Shown: positions 23,691-35,676 of the stretch, piece by piece | Layout of the letters: every line of letters starts with the position of its first letter | How positions within the stretch are numbered: the first letter of the stretch is position 1 | NCBI GenBank assembly: GCA_036172665.1 | Contig: CM069870.1 | Location: 65,720,212 to 65,784,211 of the forward strand | Direction of reading: 5' to 3' | Length of the DNA stretch: 64,000 nucleotides | Source of the DNA: Prosopocoilus inquinatus | Lineage: Eukaryota; Arthropoda; Insecta; Coleoptera; Lucanidae | Made by a program: the position numbers and the translations under genes | The notes under the pieces: model-generated | The model's database searches: none | Told to the model about the DNA's origin: nothing | Seen by the model: only the letters and a program-made list of their open reading frames with translations

Positions 23691-23983
23691 TTCAAGGAAA
23701 TAGCAGATAGCGCAGCATAATCAACCGTTATCAAGGGTTTACATTTTTCTATCTTCCGGCGACAGATTCGTTTTTTTTTGGTGGAGGGGAGACACATTTT
23801 GTGTAAAACTTTGGTAACTGAAGATACGGTAGGTGGTTTACGTCCACCGTTTCTTCAGTTACCAAAGCTTTACACAAATTGTGCCCCCTCCCCCAAAGAA
23901 AACCGAATCTGTCCCCGGAAGAAAGAAAAATGTGAACCCTTGATAACGGCTGATTATGCTGCGCTACCTGCTATTCCCTTGAA
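23691..23983. repeat. 293-bp hairpin (long inverted repeat)
   Basis: Left arm 23691-23823 and right arm 23854-23983 pair with roughly 90% identity around a 30-base loop. The loop contains a second mini-stem (ACGGT...ACCGT with GTCCACC). The outer ends read TTCAAGG and CCTTGAA. Immediately downstream, 23989-24030 repeats the loop theme as its own stem (TTTACGTCCACCGTA against TACGGTGGATGTAAA). No coding frame is conserved. It is probably a small foldback element; if transcribed it would fold into long double-stranded RNA. Confidence 0.8.
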
Positions 23984-24175
23984 TTGAACGTTTACGTCCA
24001 CCGTAACTAAGATACGGTGGATGTAAACCACTTCTTCTCCATGATGTCTGCTGGAAGCGCATTTCTGATTTACCGTTTTACTCAAGCGAACGCCTCGGCA
24101 AGTCCTTACAAGTATTCGGAGTGAGAATGGCAACCAGTTCAACGAAACGAACGTAAACAAAATTAGAACCGACGT

Positions 24176-24516
24176 GCAAGGTTGGTAGAGCTGGACTGTG
24201 TATTAGAAGGTTGCCTTGATCAACGGAGGGGGCAGGGGTGCGTATCTTGACGTCACGTCAAGTGATAAATTCCATTGGGCATATTAACGAGATTCTTGCG
24301 TTATTAGATCAACAGGATCCTAGAATTGATTCAATTTTTAGTGAATTAGATTAAGCTTTAGGAAACAGATTAAAACTCACCCTGTTTACTTCAGTGTGAC
24401 GGATAAAAGTTTCTGGTGACGTCACGAGTTACTTTTGCGGTGAGGAAATTTCAAACTGCATATTAAATGGGAACGAAGCAACCTGCTAGATGCAATATCA
24501 GTTTTACCAACCTTGC
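24176..24516. mobile_element. MITE with 6-bp target duplication CGACGT
   Basis: The ends are inverted: GCAAGGTTGGTA at 24176 and TACCAACCTTGC ending at 24516. Similarity continues for about 43 bp (for example AGAAGGTTGCCTTG against AGCAGGTTGCTTCG). Both sides are flanked by CGACGT (24170-24175 and 24517-24522). At 341 bp with no ORF it is a miniature non-autonomous DNA element. It carries two perfect CRE-type palindromes, TGACGTCA, near 24259 and 24419. The superfamily cannot be assigned from a 6-bp duplication alone. Confidence 0.75.
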
Positions 24517-24522
24517 CGACGT

Positions 24523-25079
24523 GAACCACGCACGCCACCTATTTACAGCACATCGTAGTACATTCATTAAAGAAAATTACAAACGCCACTTATTCTGCTT
24601 AGTTTAAGTTATTCATGGTGTTTATCTGTTTGGGATTCAAGGTACAGTTGTTCGACCATTGCCGTTGAAAATAATAATACATAGGTAATTATTATTATTT
24701 TAAGTTTTTTTTTTAATAATATATTTTTTTTAATTATTCTCTAGTTGCGTATTGGGTAATTATTGTTTTATTGTTTTATTTTATTTGCATAGTCAATAAC
24801 AACGTATTCTGTATTACCGACAGACAGTGTCAGAGTTAACTTCTGAGATTCTACATAGAGGGCGACAATACGATGGTTGTTTCGTTTCCTATCTTGAACT
24901 CTCTGATCTCTGTTGAGAATGGATTGTAAGAGTAAATGGAATGCATTAAAAAAAAAACTATAGTTCAAAATATTTTAAAAATTTAAATAAGTTGATGTAA
25001 TTAGTTAAATTTATTTCTCTTTAACGTTGAAACTTGTAAACCTAACACCCCACATTATTTTTTCAATGTAAGCACAATA
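24523..25079. other. AT-rich stretch, nothing recognised
   Basis: Poly-T and poly-A tracts around 24640-24760 and 24940-25070. The minus-strand frame at 24768-24968 shows no motif. Confidence 0.35.
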
Positions 25080-25940
25080 ACTTGATGGGCCGTAATTTCC
25101 AACATCCACATCAAAAGCCTCACCATTCACGTCTCGTCTATTATATCCAGGCACACTCGTCAGCCCTCAAACAATATAATGTCAGCGCCCCCACCTCGCG
25201 GGATTATGAAAGAGACCGGACGTGATGCGTTGTGTGCGTGGGTCGCATTATTCGAATTCGCTGAGCAAGAGATTAACTGAAAGGATTACCTTCGTATAAA
25301 TCACTCCACGAAATATTCAAGTGGGAGTTTCGTCTCATATATCTTCCCTTGAATGGTCGTCTGACTAAAGAACCGAGCCGCACTTCTTATTACCTACATT
25401 GGTCCCAGCTGCCTGATTTTTTCTCCTTTTCTTCTTCTTCTTTGTAAAAATAAATTCGTTCGTGCTCCAGACTGCGAAGGAACATTTGTATTACACATCA
25501 GGTTTTGTTTTGAAAAAAAAAAAGAAAATGCTGACTGTGTTCAACTCAAAAAGGCATATTAATCAGATTTCTTTCGTGTTTCAATCAGGGAATTCCACGA
25601 CTGATTGAATCCTCATTTTTCAATCGCTCAATGAAAACTTCAGACAGGTTCTTGCAGTTTTGTTTTCCAAGTCTGGGCAAATAATCACCGATGAATTACA
25701 GTCGTATCGTGGGCGGCTCCATTTCGGTATCGTAAAATTTATCGGCTCTTTTAGTCCTTGGCCGTTTTTAATATCAGGTGCCTTGTTCCTTCATCTTGCG
25801 GCGCACATTCGAGATGGCGCGTGTCATCCGACCGAAGAGGATGGGCGCAAAAAAAAATTCAATTAGATTTTATATCTTGGCGGCGAATAAAGTCGAGACC
25901 TCATTAAAGTGACTAATACTGTCGACATGATTTCGTGTTT
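25080..25940. promoter_or_regulatory. GC-richer segment, candidate conserved non-coding DNA
   Basis: Two GC-richer patches (25100-25390 and 25690-25930) surround an AT-rich gap. They contain few homopolymers and no exon-like frame with splice sites. Words such as GGACGTGATGCG and AATTCAATTAGATTTTATAT suggest regulatory DNA, but this is inference from composition only. Confidence 0.25.
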
Positions 25941-26189
25941 CTTACGGACGCTGATTTATGATGTTGACACGAGCTGAAGTGTGCTATGTGTGAACGTGTG
26001 GTTAGAGGTGAGAGTAAATTTAACCCAGAAACTTAAATACACGTGAGCGCTGTATCAAAAATTCGTATCAGATTGCTTTCACTTAACCAAAATTATCACA
26101 TTACTACAGCTTATAAGCTTATACATTACAAGGGCAATTAATTTTTGCATTAATGGTTTCTGTGTTGGAAAACTTTGCGATCAAAATCG

Positions 26190-27525
26190 CCTCTATTGTT
26201 CTAGGAGGTCACATTTTTTTGTCATATGCATATATCAATGCATACATCTCATCGTCCTGAAGGAAACTAGCATAATTGCATTCATCGTAGCAGTATAAGA
26301 TATGTATATACGATATATGTCGCATACCGACTTATTTTCTATGATCATTGAAGTCAATGTATGAAAATACTTCAGAAGTCACGTCGTGGTACGTGTCACC
26401 TTTTGAAAACTTTTACTTTAGCACTCAGTATCGCAGTATTTCACTTGGAACCCATGAAAGCGAGGTGGTCTTACACTCTAGAAGGTTACATTTTTCAATC
26501 ACCCGTAGATGTCAATGGATACACAGCCACGTTTTAAGAAAAACAAGCTTAATTGCATTCATTTTAGCAACATGAGATGTGTATATACGGTATGAGTCGA
26601 ATAGCCACCTATTTTCTGTGGTTTTTGTGGTGAATATGTGGAAAGACTTCAGAAGTCACACCGTGGTACGAGTTGCCTTTCGAGGAGCACTCAGTAACGC
26701 AGTATTTAACTTGAAACCCATGAAAGCGAAACGGTCGTGCACTCTGTTTGCCTTGCAAATCGCATGAGCTCTCCTGGAAGTCTACATTTTTAAATCGCCC
26801 GTAGATATCAATGGATGTGCCGCCTCGTTTTAAGAAAAACAAGTTTAATTGCACTCATTTTAGCAATATGAGGTGTGAGTCGAATAGCGACCTATTTTCT
26901 GTGATTTTTTAGGTGAATGTGTGGAAAGACTTCAGAAGTCACACCGTGGTACGTGCTACCTTTAAAAATTTTATTTTAGTCCTCGATAGCGCAGTATTTA
27001 AGTTGGAACCCATGAAAGCGAGGGGATCGTACACCCCGTTTGCCTTGAAAAATCGCATGTACTCTCCTGAGAGGTTACATTTCTGAATCGCCTGTAAATA
27101 TCAATGGATACACCCCCTCGTTCTAAGGAAAACGAGCGTAATTGCATTCACTTTAGCAATATGCGATGTGTATATACGGCCTGAGTGGAATAGAGATTTG
27201 TTTTCTATGTTTATTGAGGTTAATGTATGGAAAGACATCTGAAGTCACGTGGCACAGGCTGCCTCTTAAACATGGAACCCATAAAAACGAGGCTGTCGCA
27301 CACTCCGTTTGCCTTGGAAATCGCATGTATTCCTCTGAAAGGTCACATTTTTTAATTGCCCGTAGATATCAATGGATACACCACCTCTTTCTAAGAAAAA
27401 CGAACATAATTGCATTCACTTTAGCAAGATGAGTTATGTATATACGATATGCGTCGAATTGCTACTTATTTTCTACATTCATTGAGGTGGATGTATGGAA
27501 AGACATCAGAGGTCATATCTTGGTC
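26190..27525. repeat. Tandem array, period about 270-305 bp, four to five units
   Basis: A TATTTTCT-gTG marker recurs at 26333, 26610, 26893, 27199 and 27467 (intervals 277, 283, 306, 268). Each unit repeats, in order: TGTATGGAAAGACTTCAGAAG, TCAC-CGTGGTACG, a TTAG-ACTCA-TA-CGCAGTATTT block, TTGGAACCCATGAAAGCGAG, a GGTTACATTTTT-AATC-CCCGTAGAT block, ATCAATGGATACAC, and AAGAAAAACAAGCTTAATTG-like ends. Copies are diverged, and a partial unit precedes the first marker. No frame is conserved between units, so this is a minisatellite or decayed satellite, not a repeat protein. Confidence 0.85.
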
Positions 27526-27529
27526 CATC

Positions 27530-28740
27530 GGTTCGATTTTCGAAATGTTCGAATTATGGAACAAAAGACAAAATATCCATTTTTCTAATTACCAAGGCTG
27601 GAGCAAGGTAAGCAAGACATGAAGGCACCGATTAAAACAATTGCATTTTTTTTTATTCTATGTCCACTCAATCCAACTGAACCCAACCCAACTTCATTTA
27701 ACCCAAGTAAAAAAATTAATTTAAGTTTTTAAGTTTAAATTTTTTACTTCAATTGAATACAGTTGGGTTGAAGTTCAGCTAAGTTGGGTTGACTATGGGA
27801 TTGTTGAGCTTCATTTTTCCATTCTTTTTACTTTTAATTTCTTTAATAAATATTAAATATATTAAACATAAATACTGAAGAAATTAAAATTAAAAAAATG
27901 TGAAAATGAAACTCAAAAAATCCCAACTTCATCCTGAACTTCAACTTAATTGTATTCATTTGAAGTAAAAAGATTTAAAAAACGATTAAGGGCCAGTTGC
28001 ACCAAGAGGGTTTAAACCGATGTTCAACTGAACCAGGTTCAAGTTTAACAAAATCGGATCAATTTATTTATGGATGCATTAATTGACGTATGTTCTTCAG
28101 TTCCTATGTGAATTTCTTTACTTTGAACCTGGTTCAGTTTAAACCCCCTTGATACAACTGGCCCCAAAGCGAGCAAGGTCAAGGTTATTCAAACTCAATT
28201 CAATAACTGAACTCCATTTGATTCAACCCAAAAAAAAAATTAAGATCGAAAAATAATGGAAAAAAGTTTTCGACGTCAACCCAACCTAACTCGATAAAAT
28301 CCAAGCAAAAAATTTAAAACAAATTAAAATGAACCTCAACAAATCTCAAGGTCAACTGAACTCTCTCAACTTATTATATCATATTGAGCTCCATTCTACA
28401 CAAGTAAAAAGATTAAAAAAAAAGAAAATTATATATGGATTGAAGTTAAGTCAAACAAGTCTCAAGGTCAATCCAAACGAATTGACGTCAACCAAACTTC
28501 TTCTGACACAGTAAAAGATTAAAAATTACTAGAAAAACTAAGTAAAGATTAAAAAAAATTAAAAATCAATTAAAATGAAGTTCAAAATCAAGGTCAATCC
28601 AACCCAACCTAACTCCATTTAACAGAAATAAAAATTGCTAAAAAATTGTTAAAAATTAGTAATAAATTGAAATGAAGTTCAACCAATCTCAACGTTAACT
28701 TAATCCAAGCTAGTACTATTCGACCCAAACAAAAATTAAA
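27530..28740. repeat. A-rich dispersed repeat related to 49.8-50.3 kb
   Basis: 27535-27645 matches 49800-49915 (GGAACAAAAGACAAAATATC and GGTAAGCAA words). 27750-27890 matches 50175-50300 (ACTTTTAATTTCTTTAATAA, then TATTAAATATATTAAA). From about 28150 the sequence becomes A-rich with recurrent AAGGTCAA and CCAACCCAACCTAACTCC-like words, the same vocabulary as the intronic array at 33.1-35.5 kb. Frames are chance products of A-rich DNA. Confidence 0.6.
27990..28165. mobile_element. 176-bp MITE with GGGCCAGTTG termini (PIF/Harbinger-like)
   Basis: The left end GGGCCAGTTGCACCAAGAGG plus GTTTAAAC is mirrored at the right end as GTTTAAACCCCCTTGATACA followed by ACTGGCCCC. Inside is another inverted pair, GAACCAGGTTCAAG near 28040 and CTTTGAACCTGGTTC near 28120. 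The left flank is TAA and the right flank AAA, an imperfect 3-bp duplication. A relative at 49940-50067 has clean TAA flanks. No ORF. Confidence 0.7.
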
Positions 28741-29238
28741 ATTAAAAAACCATAAAGATCCGTTAAATGCCGTAATTTAAAATCGTCACTCACAACGAAA
28801 ATAAAAATCTATTTTGGTCGCCAGCTACCATTTTAGAAAAAAAAAAGTATGCCAAACGATAACTAAAAGTAGCCCGTTTGGCTGACTCTAAAATCACATA
28901 CGAAATTTTCCTGTGCTGGTTATTTTTTAGGTTGCGAGTTAATTTCGGTAGCAATCACTTAAACTGGTTCAAAGATTATGTCAAAATTAACTTTTTAACA
29001 CAAGTTTTGAAAAAATAAAGGATGTATTAAAATTTAAAATAAAATCTGGCAAGTATGGAATTACTTACAACACTATTTTTCTGCAATTGATTTCACACTT
29101 TATAAGAAGCATATAAATGATGAAGAGTATTTTCTTTTTGCTGAAACAACTGTATAAATTCACGTGAATTTGTTTCTTTCTTTTGGTAGAGGGGCGCCAG
29201 TTATTGTTTACAAGCAAACTTAAATTCTAAGGAAAAGC
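28741..29238. other. AT-rich spacer, nothing recognised
   Basis: No gene, tandem structure or mobile element end is evident. Confidence 0.35.
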
Positions 29239-29348
29239 ACAATATTACTGTGGTTTGTAAGATCTGGTCTTCATACAACAGATGTTATTCTTGAAGTAAG
29301 AGCAGGAATGAAACATTGTTTCTCTTAAAGTATGGTTTGTTAACAAAT
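29239..29348. repeat. Short dispersed block shared with 54937-55045, with one part inverted
   Basis: Segment A (about 29239-29314, containing CATACAACAGATG and AAGAGCAGGA-like words) matches the reverse complement of 54971-55045. Segment B (29315-29348, ATTGTTTCTCTTAAAG through GTTTGTTAACAAAT) matches 54937-54970 in the direct orientation. The two segments therefore have opposite relative orientation at the two loci. Confidence 0.7.
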
Positions 29349-29360
29349 CGTACTGTACTG

Positions 29361-30846
29361 GAAACTCGCTTTTCATCTCCTTTTGTCCCCAATTCTTTCA
29401 GCAATCCGCACGATATTGAATTTCGATTTCTTTGTTAGTAGCGCCCTGGTTTTAACATGAAAAGCCAGAAATCGATTTCCAAATCGTTTTCCCCGAATAG
29501 CTCGAATGGTGTCTACTAATATTTGTTTTTGGGATTGTTGAAAACTGTCCACTCCTTATCTCTTTCGATGTTCTCTTAATAATTCTGTCTTATTATCATT
29601 TAAATAAAAAATCCAAACTTTAAATTACTAAATATATTCAAACAAAAAAGAAATTTTAGTACAGTAACGAAAAATTACAAACGAAATAATACGTAAATTC
29701 AATTAAATTAATTAACTAAATAAAATTTAACAATTGACACAAAATTAAAACTACAGTATGAAAGAGAGAAGGAAAGATTAACAAAAATTGGTTTATATCT
29801 GAGAACCTTTGTTAGATCTTTGTTATTTAAACTCACCCTCACCGATCGTGGATGCTTCTTAGGTACACTTTTAAATTAAAATAAATTTGGGAAATTGACT
29901 GATTACAAAAAAGAATTTAGAATTTTAAAAGCTCTATGACTCGCGACTAAATTACATTCAGAATCGAAGAAGCACTTTTCTAGATTACAGGAGTTCGTGC
30001 CTCGGGCAACTGTCGTGGCAAGCCCTCTCAGGCAACTGTCTTGTCGAACTCCCTTCTGATCTGAAACGCTACCTATTTATTGAGATCAGATGACCTCTTT
30101 TTAGTCTACGTCAGCTTTGGTAATGAAAAGAACCTTGATGACTAATTCTATTTTTGCTAGCGTAAAGATTCGATCAAGGCTCTTCTGCATGATTCATCAA
30201 TCCTTACATAATTATTTCTTTTATCGCTGATGTTACAGCGATATTAATGCCCTTGATCTAATACCTCGGTACATACATCGCAAGCTTGACGAATGCTTTC
30301 GTTGCATAACGCCGCACGTGTTTTGTATTCTCTATGAGTCTTGATACGAATTCTAACTTAATAATGTATCCGAATTAAATAAGCGTACTGAATTATAAAA
30401 ATAATCATCCTAAGAATCTGGATTGTTACACCTCTATGGAATTCCCTTATGTTTCTTAACATCGGCTACAAGATTTGCAATCTGAACAAAAGACGCGGCG
30501 GTCAATCCATGCTTGCTAAACCCGTGTCAAAAGCCGCACCTACGAACTGCAACTAAATAATAAAATACGTGTTGAATTTTGTGTAAAAGGCAAAAGTAAA
30601 ACTAATTCAGAGAATGATTTTTCAAACGTGACGGTATAGTAAGACTTCAAAGTTTATAAGAAGAGGAGCATTACTTGATGTTTACAGTTCTCGAGTAATT
30701 CTCGAGCCAGGGCCTCGTCCTTGTAAACTTATCGCCCTCGGGCAAGGACACTTCTTGATAATACATCTGACTATTATGAGTTTATGAGTTAGTTACGATC
30801 GATAAAGAGAACAATGAAATGGTTTTCGAATCTGATTCGAATCTGG
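29361..30846 (+). repeat. Dispersed ~1.5-kb repeat, copy 1
   Basis: From GGAAACTCGCTTTTCATC to TTTTCGAATCTGATTCGAAT this segment aligns end to end with 52247-53776, with scattered substitutions and small indels (about 90% by eye). No long ORF, TG...CA ends or target duplication is obvious. It contains a hairpin built on GTCCTTG and CAAGGAC (about 30715-30750). Its 3' half includes the smaller dispersed segment also found at 20530 and 49220. It is probably a non-autonomous mobile element or an LTR-like sequence whose class I cannot determine. Confidence 0.8.
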
Positions 30847-31044
30847 ATTGTAGCCGCCACTGGTTTTTGTACACTCTTATAACTACTCAGATGCATCTTC
30901 TTGTGTTAATTCACCTTTACTTATTCGAACGGGTTTATTTTCAGTTTAGGGAAGTACAATCAACTTCAATATATCAATACAACTTTCTCTTAACTACCGC
31001 CTCTAAATAAAGCCAGTATCTCTAATTAGTTTAATTTGCTTCAG

Positions 31045-31287
31045 GGAACTGCGCCTACTTCTCAATGACTGACGTGGAAGTAAGGATTCCAGGCAACAAG
31101 AGCATCCTTCCTCCGGAAAATCACTCGATAATTACTCTGTACGCGCTCGAAGAGAACGGAAGCAACACCAGCAAGCAATACATGCAGTACTCCATCATCA
31201 ACTCCATCAAGGAACCAAACTTGCAGATCTACCGCACGACCGGCGACATAATGTTCAAGGAGAGATTCCTCGACGATTCCACTAAAG
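31045..31287 (+). CDS. Internal exon of a cadherin-like extracellular protein (exon 1 of 2 seen)
   Basis: The exon follows a good acceptor (TTTGCTTCAG at 31035-31044) and ends at ACTAAAG, followed by GCAAGT, a classic GC-AG intron donor; the frame meets a TAG at 31293-31295 if read on. It is 243 bp, enters with two bases of a codon and leaves with one, so it is a symmetric phase 1-1 exon of 81 codons. The product reads as part of a cadherin-type repeat: PPENHSIITLYALEENGS, then YMQYSIIN, LQIYRTTGDIMF and FLDDSTK. This fits the cadherin order of PEN, hydrophobic strand, YSI and TGxI. Sequons (NKS, NHS, NGS, NTS) suggest a glycosylated extracellular domain. Canonical calcium motifs such as DRE are replaced. 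Codon use is GC-rich at third positions, unlike the flanks. Family member not determined. Confidence 0.7.
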
Positions 31288-33119
31288 GCAAGTAGTACTC
31301 GTAGCATTCATTGCAAAAGTATTTGTTTTGCTTGCTTACGGGCCCAGGAGTTTTCAAAGCCTCATAAATTATTTCGCAAATTAGATTCGGCCGAAACACG
31401 ACGGTGCGCGGTGGCGAGGAGGAGGAGGAGGCAGGAGGTATCTTGTTGTAATAAAATTCCCGACTTCGGAGTTGCCTAACATAATAAAACACTTCTTTGG
31501 GGCCGGAGGTCTAATTACGTTACGAAAACCTTTCGCTCTCACACTCGTCGTTTGAAGAAGAAAAATTGCTGGCGTGATTATATTAGGGGGTGGAAGTGGA
31601 AGGAAGCTTTAAACATGCGCCAGGTGTCGAAAATGCAGTCGTCGAGTTTGCAAAGCGAGCGGGCTGTTAGGACAATGTTCATTCCGAGTAAATTGGGGAT
31701 GAAATATTAATGCGTTAAGAGCCCTTGCGCTGTTGTAATTTTAAATTTTCTTAAGCCGGGGGAGGAGTGAAAAATTTAGCACGAAATCACGCAGGCTGGA
31801 AACCTTGAAAATAAGAAGAAGAAAAAAACAGTAATCGTTTCGAATTTCTAAATAATTACAAGTTGTTTATTTTTATTTTTTGTTTCTGTAGTAAACTCAA
31901 ACTCAAGTAAAAAAAAAAAGATATAGAAAACTAACTTCGTTCAGAAGTCTCCTGCGAGCAATATCTTAGCGTCTCAAAAGAATATTAAACGCAATTTCTC
32001 ATAACAGCTCTGTCATTAGCTGGAAACTCGCATTCCGTTTCCCGAAACATCTTTAATTCTGCGCTCTGCTTTTTATTAAAAACGCGTCTGCATTCATTTG
32101 AACGTCTGAAAGTAAATTGAGAATTTTTTCATGCGAAAGTATTTATGCAGAGCGTTCCGGAGAGGAAGTCTTGAACTTAAGCTGCATTTTTAATAAAGTG
32201 CGCTGGTTCTTAAAACACATTAAAGCCCTAGGTAAGTATCATATTGTTACGGTAATTTTGAGTTTAAGAGCATAGTCAGAGTAAAATTTAATTAAATACA
32301 TTTATTATAAATAATTTTGTTAAACTTACCTGATTTTGCACTACAGTAGGGGATGTTTTTATTTAGAGATTTCATTACTTATTAACACTGCGTCAGCGCA
32401 AAGCATGTTCCAGAATTTATTTGCATCATGACGTGTAATCAGCGGAGGGACAGAAGACTTTATTGCATTCTGATTTGTAGGGCCAAGGCCAGCTTTTGCA
32501 CTCGTCACTAAAATTTCCCCGATGCTGCATTGTTTAATGAATGTATCCGTTCAAGGTCATCTCTCATTACATTACGTATTTGATTTACATGTAATTCTCG
32601 AAATATAATTTCTCTACTCGCTACAATATTGGTTAAAACTGCAGTGCGAATCTTAAAAGCCATAACTTTCTTTGTGTCTCATGTTTTTATTTAAAAAAAG
32701 GAAAACAGTTAGCTTTGAAAGCAGTCATTTTTTTTTGGAAATATATCAAAACTAGCCGCCCATTTTTTTTTATTTTATGTGTATTCATAATTTACGAAAA
32801 TTTCTATTAAAAATTATTTTACGATTTCTCTTTCAATGAAAATTATTCGTTTGCCTTCCTAATCGATCTTCACGTGTTTGACTTCCTTAATTGTTATTTA
32901 TTTTCCTTTGACTTTGCCAGTAATTAAATTTTATAGGTTTTTTACATTTCCCATCGAGTCATTATTCATTTCATTGTTTTCTATAATACGATTGAAAGCA
33001 TGGATGGAGGACAAAATTAGATCAAATCTTACCGAAGTAAAAAACAATAAAAATTAAAAAAAATAGGAAAATTCGAAGAAAAAACTAGAAGATTGAAAGA
33101 AAAAACCGTTAAAAATTAA

Positions 33120-35510
33120 ATATTTTTAAAATGAAGAAAAGTAAGTCATTAAGAATGTTTTAAAATTAAAAGTCCAAGGTCAACCCAAACCAACTGAACT
33201 GAATCTAAGTGAAGGCAACCCAAGAAAAGAATTTAGAATGGATTTAAAAAAAACGTATCTCAGGAATTATGGAAAATCGAAAATTCAATTGAACAACAAG
33301 AAATGTTAAAAATTAAAAGCATAGGAAATACACAATATACAATTTCCTTAAAAATTTTTAAAAAAAACATTTCAAGGTCAGATGAGCTAAACCGAACTTA
33401 ATAAAACTCAACCCAACCCAACTAAACAGAAGCTAACCGAACCCAACCAACCCAAACTGAACTAAACTCAAATGAATTTCACACACAAAATGTGAAATGT
33501 TAAAAAACATTTCAAGGTCAAACAAATCCAACTAAACTAAACCTAAGTGAATCTCACCAAAGAAGAGAATTTTACAAGAGATAGAAAAGTAAGAAACAAA
33601 ATTATAAAGTAGGCAAGGTTAAGCCAATCCAATTAAATTGAACCTAAGTGAATCCAAGCCAAGAAAGGAATTTTAGAAGAGATAAAAGAGTAAGAAATTA
33701 TCAAAAAATCGAAACAAAAATAACGAATTTTAAGGAAATTCGGAAAAACTGTAAAAAGATTGAAATGTTAAACTTAAAAATTAAAAAAAAAAATCAAAAA
33801 ATAAAATGTAAAAAACGTTACGAGGTCAACTCAACCCAAATAAATTGAACCCAGTCAAAGGAAAGATTTTTATTTAAAAAATGTTAGAAATGATTAAAAA
33901 TTGAAACAGAAAGTAACTATTACAAATTTTAAAGAAATAAAAAAATTTAGAAAGTAGAAAATTGAAACAAAAAATTCAAGGTCAACCCAAACCAACCGAA
34001 CTGAATCTAAGTGAAGGCAACCCAAGAAAAGAATTTAGAATGGATTTTAAAAAACGCATCCAAGAAATTATGGCAAATGGAAAAATAAATTGAGACTGAA
34101 ACAAGAAATGTTAAAAATTAAAAAAATTAAAATCATAGGAAATACACAATATACAATTTCCTTAAAAATTAGAAAAAAAAAATATTTCAAGGTCAAATGA
34201 ACTAAACCGAACTTAATAAAACCCAACGCAATCCAACTAAACAGAAACTAACGGAACCCAACCAACCCGAACTGAACTAAACCCAAATGAATTTCACCTA
34301 AGAAATGTGAAACATTAAAAACGTTTCAAGGTCAAACCAATCCAACTAAACTGAACCTAAGTGAATCTCGCCAAAGAAGAGAATTTTACAAGAGATAGAA
34401 AAGTAAGAAACAAAATTATAAAGTAGGTAAGGTTAAGCCAATCCAATTAAATTGAACCTAAGTGAATCCAAGCCAAGAAAGGAATTTTAAAAGTGATAAA
34501 AGAGTAAGAAATTATCAAAAATCGAAACAGAAATAACGAATTTTAAGGAAATTCGGAAAAACTGTAAAAAGATTGAAATGTTAAACTTAAAATTTTTTAA
34601 AAAAATCAAAACATAAAATGTAAAAAACGTTACGTGGTCAACTCAACCCAAATAAATTGAACCCAGTCAAAGGAAAGATTTTTATTTAAACAATGTGAGA
34701 AATGATTAAAAATTTAAACAAGAAGTAAATATTACAAATTTTAAAGAAATAAAAAAAATTAGAAAGTAGAAAATTGAAACAAAAAATTCAAGGTCAACCC
34801 AAACCAACCGAACTGAATCTAAGTGAAGGCAACCCAAGAAAAGAATTTAGAATGGATTTTAAAAAACGCATCCAAGAAATTATGGCAAATGGAAAAATAA
34901 ATTGAGACTGAAACAAGAAATGTTAAAAATTAAAAAAATTAAAATCATAGGAAATACACAATATACAATTTCCTTAAAAATTAGAAAAAAAAAAATATTT
35001 CAAGGTCAAATGAACTAAACCGAACTTAATAAAACCCAACGCAATCCAACTAAACAGAAACTAACGGAACCCAACCAACCCGAACTGAACTAAACCCAAA
35101 TGAATTTCACCTAAGAAATGTGAAACACTAAAAACGTTTCAAGGTCAAACCAATCCAACTAAACTGAACCTAAGTGAATCCAACCCAAGAAAGGAATTTT
35201 AGAAGAGATAAAATAGTAAGAAATGATCAAAAATCAAAACGAAAATAACAAATTTTAAGGAAATTCAAAAAAACTGTAAAAAGGTTGAAATGTTAAACTT
35301 AAAAATTAAAAAAATAAAAATAAAATAAAATATAAAAAACGTTACGAGGTCAAGTCAACCCAAATCAATTGAACCCAGCCAAAGGAAAGATTTTTATTTA
35401 AAAATGTAAGAATTGATTAAAAATTGAAACAAAAAGTAAATATTACAAATTTTAAAGAAATAAAAAAATTTAGAAAGTAGAAAATTGAAACAAAAGATGT
35501 TAAAAATTAA
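33120..35510. repeat. Tandem array, about 805-bp unit, three copies
   Basis: The landmark CAACCCAAACCAAC-GAACTG occurs at 33181, 33983 and 34795 (intervals 802 and 812). The succeeding text repeats almost word for word in copies 2 and 3, including AATACACAATATACAATTTC and AGGAAAGATTTTTATTTAAA. Copy 1 is somewhat more diverged, and copy 3 ends near 35510 after losing an internal part. Units are A-rich with short repeated words AAGGTCAA, CCAACCCAAC and GAACCTAAGTGAATC. No frame stays open across copies. The same vocabulary at 28150-28740 suggests a common origin. Confidence 0.9.
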
Positions 35511-35676
35511 TAAAAAAAAACAAATCCCACTAATCTAATAGCTTGTTTAACTCTAAGAAAGAGATAGCCAATTTGAATACAGATGGAAGAATTTCTAGAA
35601 TTTTGTTTGTTGAAGAAGCTGCCAGTGTAACATCACTTGTATCTTATTTAAACCACTTCCACTTTCAAGAATTGTT

